A stretch of 64,000 bases of DNA from Candidatus Leptofilum proximum. GTDB taxonomy: Bacteria > Chloroflexota > Anaerolineae > Promineifilales > Promineifilaceae. Below the pieces are notes generated by a model that worked only from the letters and a program-made list of their open reading frames with translations, was not told where the DNA came from and made no database searches. The stretch's first letter is position 1; every line of letters starts with the position of its first letter. Both the position numbers and the translations under genes were made by a program. Positions 61,496 through 64,000 of the stretch are shown here, piece after piece. The stretch covers positions 434,001 to 498,000 of the forward strand of contig JADJXK010000002.1 in the NCBI GenBank assembly GCA_016710325.1, written 5' to 3'.

Positions 61496-61497
61496 CC

Positions 61498-61704
61498 CTA
61501 TTCTTCGCCATCTGGTTGACCAGCTTTAGTTTTTTCTTTGAATTCCTGGGCAGCCGCAATCCCTCCACCAATTGCCCCACCAAGCGCACCCCCCAAGGCA
61601 CTTCCCAGAACAATATTGTCCATAGCAGCACCAACGGCCGCTCCAATTCCAGCGCCCAACAATCCAATCCAAACAATAATGTTTGCGTTTTGCTTTTTTC
61701 CCAT
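61498..61704 (-). CDS. Small glycine-zipper membrane protein
   Basis: 68 residues. Two hydrophobic stretches rich in GxxxG/AxxxG (IGLLGAGIGAAVGAAMDNIV and ALGGALGGAIGGGIAAA) form a glycine-zipper hairpin, then a charged tail EFKEKTKAGQPDGEE. The GGAG site lies at the end of the upstream glycosyltransferase gene, whose stop is only two bases away, so it is translationally linked to it. Glycine-zipper proteins assemble in membranes; role unknown. A competing frame (61488-61724) is a shadow. Confidence 0.65.
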   Translation of the reverse strand: MGKKQNANIIVWIGLLGAGIGAAVGAAMDNIVLGSALGGALGGAIGGGIAAAQEFKEKTKAGQPDGEE

Positions 61705-61705
61705 C

Positions 61706-62935
61706 TTACTCTCCGGCCTCCCATCCTAAAAGCTCACGATAAATTTGCAAAAATTGAGGCACCACCACACGCCAATCATAATTTTGGGCAAACTGCTGGG
61801 CCGCCTGCCCCAATCGCTGCCGCTCTTGGGGATGGTTCAGCAGGTGCAAAACGGCCGTCCCAAACCCCTCTGCCTCATCCACCAACCTGATTTCCCGATT
61901 GTTCTCCACAGGGAAACCTTCGGCGCCAACGGCCGTACTCACCACTGCCTTACCCGCGGCCATCGCCTCGATCAGCTTCAGCCGCGTGCCGCTGCCGACA
62001 CGAAACGGCAGCACAAACACCTTGGCTCCGGCCAGGTACGGCTCCACTCGCTCCACCCAACCAGTCAGCGTGATGCCCGGTTCATTTTTCAACCGATCCA
62101 GACGGACGTGCGGTTTTTGCCCAACGATTGTGAAGGTGGTAGACGGCCGTTCCCGCCGCACCATCGGCCACACTTCATCCACGAACCAGAGCACCGCATC
62201 CACGTTGGGCCGGTAATCCATCTTGCCGCTGAAGACGATGTCGCTGGGGATCACCTCTGCCTCTTCCAGCTGGAACTGCGGCACGTCCAGGCTGTTGGGG
62301 ATGACGGTGATGGGAGTACGGCCGTTGGTCAGCTGCTCTAAATGAACTTTGTCGGGGTGGGAAACGGCCGTCACCCAATCCGCCTGCTGGCACACCCAGC
62401 GCTCAAACCGGCGCAGCCGCCGAACCTGCGCCGCCGAGTAGGCGGCCGCCACCCAGCGGAGCGGCTGGCGCAAATCGGTGAGGAAGTTGCGCCGCTGCAG
62501 TTCCGTCTCGGCGTTGTGGTCATCAAACACAATTTTGCTGCGCGGGCTGCCGTGGCGGATCACCGGCAGGTAGCGTGCCAGCTCAATCCCCTCAATCTGC
62601 ACGATGTCGTAGCTAACGGCCTGCAGCATTTGCAGCAGCCGGACGTTAAACGCCGGGCTGAACAGCCGGTGAGCCATGTCTGGCCGCCGCGTGGCCAGCA
62701 GCTGGTACAGCCGCTTACCCATCGTGCGCTGCGGCACAGGCACCGTCTCGATGCGCTGGCACAGCCCAGCCAGCGGCGCAATCTGGTCCGCCGCCATGGA
62801 CTGCCCCAGCTCCAAAAAGCTCAGCAAGGACACCTCGCAAGCCTGCGCCAGGCCGCGAATGATGTGGAAATTGCGCAGGCTGGTCCCCTGGTGTGGCGGA
62901 TATGGCAGTTGTGGCGTCAGCAGTAAAACTTTCAT
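61706..62935 (-). CDS. Glycosyltransferase, GT4-type (GT-B fold)
   Basis: 409 residues. MKVLLLTPQLPYPPHQGTSLRNFHIIRGLAQ is the N-terminal Rossmann start of GT-B enzymes; the C-domain has TVIPNSLDVPQFQ, IVFSGKMDYRPNVDAVLWFVDEV and the donor-binding VFVLPFRVGSGTRLKLIEAMAAGKAVVST with the E-x7-E type acid. Likely adds a sugar to an exopolysaccharide or surface glycan. ATG 62935 is taken in place of 62968, which lies in the hairpin repeat. The second glycosyltransferase is directly upstream on the same strand. Confidence 0.88.
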   Translation of the reverse strand: MKVLLLTPQLPYPPHQGTSLRNFHIIRGLAQACEVSLLSFLELGQSMAADQIAPLAGLCQRIETVPVPQRTMGKRLYQLLATRRPDMAHRLFSPAFNVRLLQMLQAVSYDIVQIEGIELARYLPVIRHGSPRSKIVFDDHNAETELQRRNFLTDLRQPLRWVAAAYSAAQVRRLRRFERWVCQQADWVTAVSHPDKVHLEQLTNGRTPITVIPNSLDVPQFQLEEAEVIPSDIVFSGKMDYRPNVDAVLWFVDEVWPMVRRERPSTTFTIVGQKPHVRLDRLKNEPGITLTGWVERVEPYLAGAKVFVLPFRVGSGTRLKLIEAMAAGKAVVSTAVGAEGFPVENNREIRLVDEAEGFGTAVLHLLNHPQERQRLGQAAQQFAQNYDWRVVVPQFLQIYRELLGWEAGE

Positions 62936-62945
62936 AGCGGATTTC

Positions 62946-63010
62946 AACCGCAGAGACGCAGAGGACACAGAGTTTTTATTATTCTCCGCGCGCTCCGCGT
63001 CTCTGCAGTT
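62946..63010. repeat. Junction hairpin with GCAGAGACG-type arms between two glycosyltransferase genes
   Basis: AACCGCAGAGACGCAGAGGA (from 62946) faces CTCCGCGCGCTCCGCGTCTC (from 62984, arm to 63010). It fills the whole gap between two co-directional genes and touches the stop codon of the upstream one. Confidence 0.85.
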
Positions 63011-64000
63011 AAATAACAGATTTATAAATTTGCAGCGTCATTTGGGCCGCTTTTTGCCAGGTGAAGGTTTTCGCCTGGGCGTGGCCGCGTTCAATCATCG
63101 TCTGGCGCAGGGCGGAATCGGTGAGGACGCGGCGCAGGGCGTCGGTCCAGACGGCCTCGTCATCCAGCGGCAGCTGCAAGCCCGCCTCACCCGCCACTTC
63201 GGGCAGCGACCCGCGGTTGCTGACGATAACCGGACAGCCGCAGTGCATCGCTTCCAACGCGGGCAGGCCAAAGCCTTCGTAGTGCGAGGGCGTCACCAGC
63301 ACCCCGGCGGCGTGGTAAAGATGGGCCAGCTGCTCGTCAAAGATGCCGGTCTGATGGCGCACCTTCTCGTGCAGGCCCAGCTCATCAATCGTGGTAAACA
63401 CCTCTTCAAACAGCCAGCCCTTGCCGCCAACCAAAACCAGCGGCACGTCAATTTCACCTTGCTTCAACAGTTCATCGTAGGCGCGGATGAGAAAAGGCAG
63501 GTTTTTACGCGGTTCCAGCGTGCCTACAAAGAGGATGAAGTCGCGGGGCAGGTTGTGTTTTTGCAAGGTGGCTGATACGGCCGTCCCGCCATACCCCTTC
63601 TCATACAACGGATTGGCCGCCAGGTGCACCGTCGTGATCTTCTCCGGCGGTACACGCAGCTGCTCGATCAAATCATGCCGCGTGGCGTGGCTGTCTGCCG
63701 AGATGTGATCGGCCGTTTGCACCGCCCACTCAATCTGGTCCGCATAATACGCCATGCTGTTCCGCGTGAGGAACTGCGGATAAAAAATGAAGTTTAAATC
63801 GTGCACGGTGATCACTTTGCGCCGTGCGCCCCACTGCGGCGGGATAAAATCGGGGCTGTGTAGCACGTCCAGGCGGTGCGGCAGCAGCTCCAGCCCCAGC
63901 GCCAACCGTTCCAGCTGGTGATGGCTGGGCGTGCGCACGTTTTTACGCTGGAAATTGGAGGCAGCCGGTGGGGTGTGGGAACGGCCGTCGCGCCCCAAAT
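63009..64000 (-). CDS. Glycosyltransferase, GT4-type, N-terminus outside the window
   Basis: 330 residues visible, open at the window edge. LDVLHSPDFIPP and ITVHDLNFIFYPQFL are N-domain segments; FILFVGTLEPRKNLPFLIRAYDEL, GVLVTPSHYEGFGLPALEAMHCGCPVIVS and SLPEVAGEAGLQLPLDD form the GT-B donor site with the E-x7-E motif (EGFGLPALE). Mannosyl- or rhamnosyltransferases have this pattern. It is followed on the same strand by the other glycosyltransferase, so a surface polysaccharide cluster probably continues beyond the window. Confidence 0.88.
   Translation of the reverse strand, partial: LGRDGRSHTPPAASNFQRKNVRTPSHHQLERLALGLELLPHRLDVLHSPDFIPPQWGARRKVITVHDLNFIFYPQFLTRNSMAYYADQIEWAVQTADHISADSHATRHDLIEQLRVPPEKITTVHLAANPLYEKGYGGTAVSATLQKHNLPRDFILFVGTLEPRKNLPFLIRAYDELLKQGEIDVPLVLVGGKGWLFEEVFTTIDELGLHEKVRHQTGIFDEQLAHLYHAAGVLVTPSHYEGFGLPALEAMHCGCPVIVSNRGSLPEVAGEAGLQLPLDDEAVWTDALRRVLTDSALRQTMIERGHAQAKTFTWQKAAQMTLQIYKSVI

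Overview
The window is a moderately GC-rich bacterial chromosome segment. It has no rRNA, tRNA or CRISPR array that I can see. The gene mix suggests a filamentous-type member of the Chloroflexota (Anaerolineae or a neighbouring class): an RbsABC-type sugar uptake locus, NrfHA nitrite ammonification, FhaA-like and FHA proteins, paired prenyl synthases, a hydantoinase A protein, and an AGPS-like FAD enzyme. This placement is inference; no marker gene settles it. Two global features stand out. The palindrome ACGGCCGT occurs about 90 times (hand count), where roughly one or two copies are expected by chance. Many gene junctions carry hairpins whose arms are built of short tandem units.

Layout. 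1-13.9 kb is a deoxysugar (L-fucose-like) utilisation locus. A minus-strand operon (aldo/keto reductase, FGGY kinase, GatD-like dehydrogenase, class II ketose-bisphosphate aldolase) diverges from a LacI-family regulator. Downstream on the plus strand come an RbsB/A/C-type importer, L-fucose isomerase, fucose mutarotase and fuculose-phosphate aldolase. An insertion sequence with TTAA target duplications sits at the stop codon of the kinase. At 14-23.5 kb are a GH3 glucosidase remnant, a prenyl synthase with a small partner, a Crp/Fnr regulator with nrfHA, a tandem-domain aldolase, a receiver-domain protein, a zinc dehydrogenase and a membrane-anchored sulfite-oxidase-fold protein. At 23.6-35.2 kb, mostly minus strand, are an Ig-like surface protein, an AGPS-like enzyme, hydantoinase A, two membrane proteins, guaA, an NHL-propeller lipoprotein, an APH-type kinase and xpt.

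35.5-43 kb (plus strand) holds a second prenyl synthase, a DUF559 protein, both subunits of a CoA-transferase, a two-ring AAA+ ATPase with a degenerate first ATPase site, a C39/papain-like protein and an APH-like protein of foreign composition. 43-51.7 kb (minus) holds a 1286-residue metzincin-containing protein, three small membrane proteins and a PadR regulator. A complete ISL3-type insertion sequence with a perfect 8-bp target duplication cuts the last of the three membrane genes. 51.8-54.7 kb is a potBCD-like polyamine importer. 54.8-56.1 kb is a pair of FHA proteins. 56.3-61.7 kb carries selD, itself a selenoprotein with an in-frame UGA missed by ordinary ORF calling, a large unknown protein, a Xaa-Pro peptidase, a macrodomain-like protein and a glycine-zipper protein. 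The window ends in two glycosyltransferases.

How the parts work together. The first 14 kb gives import, mutarotation, isomerisation, phosphorylation and aldol cleavage of a 6-deoxyhexose, plus reduction of the aldehyde product. Both divergent promoters carry a near-identical operator touching the -10 box. The selD selenoprotein implies that the organism decodes UGA as selenocysteine. Insertion events can be read directly: the ISL3 element and its target can be reconstructed by removing one duplication copy, and one copy of a junction-type hairpin repeat sits in frame inside the hydantoinase gene.
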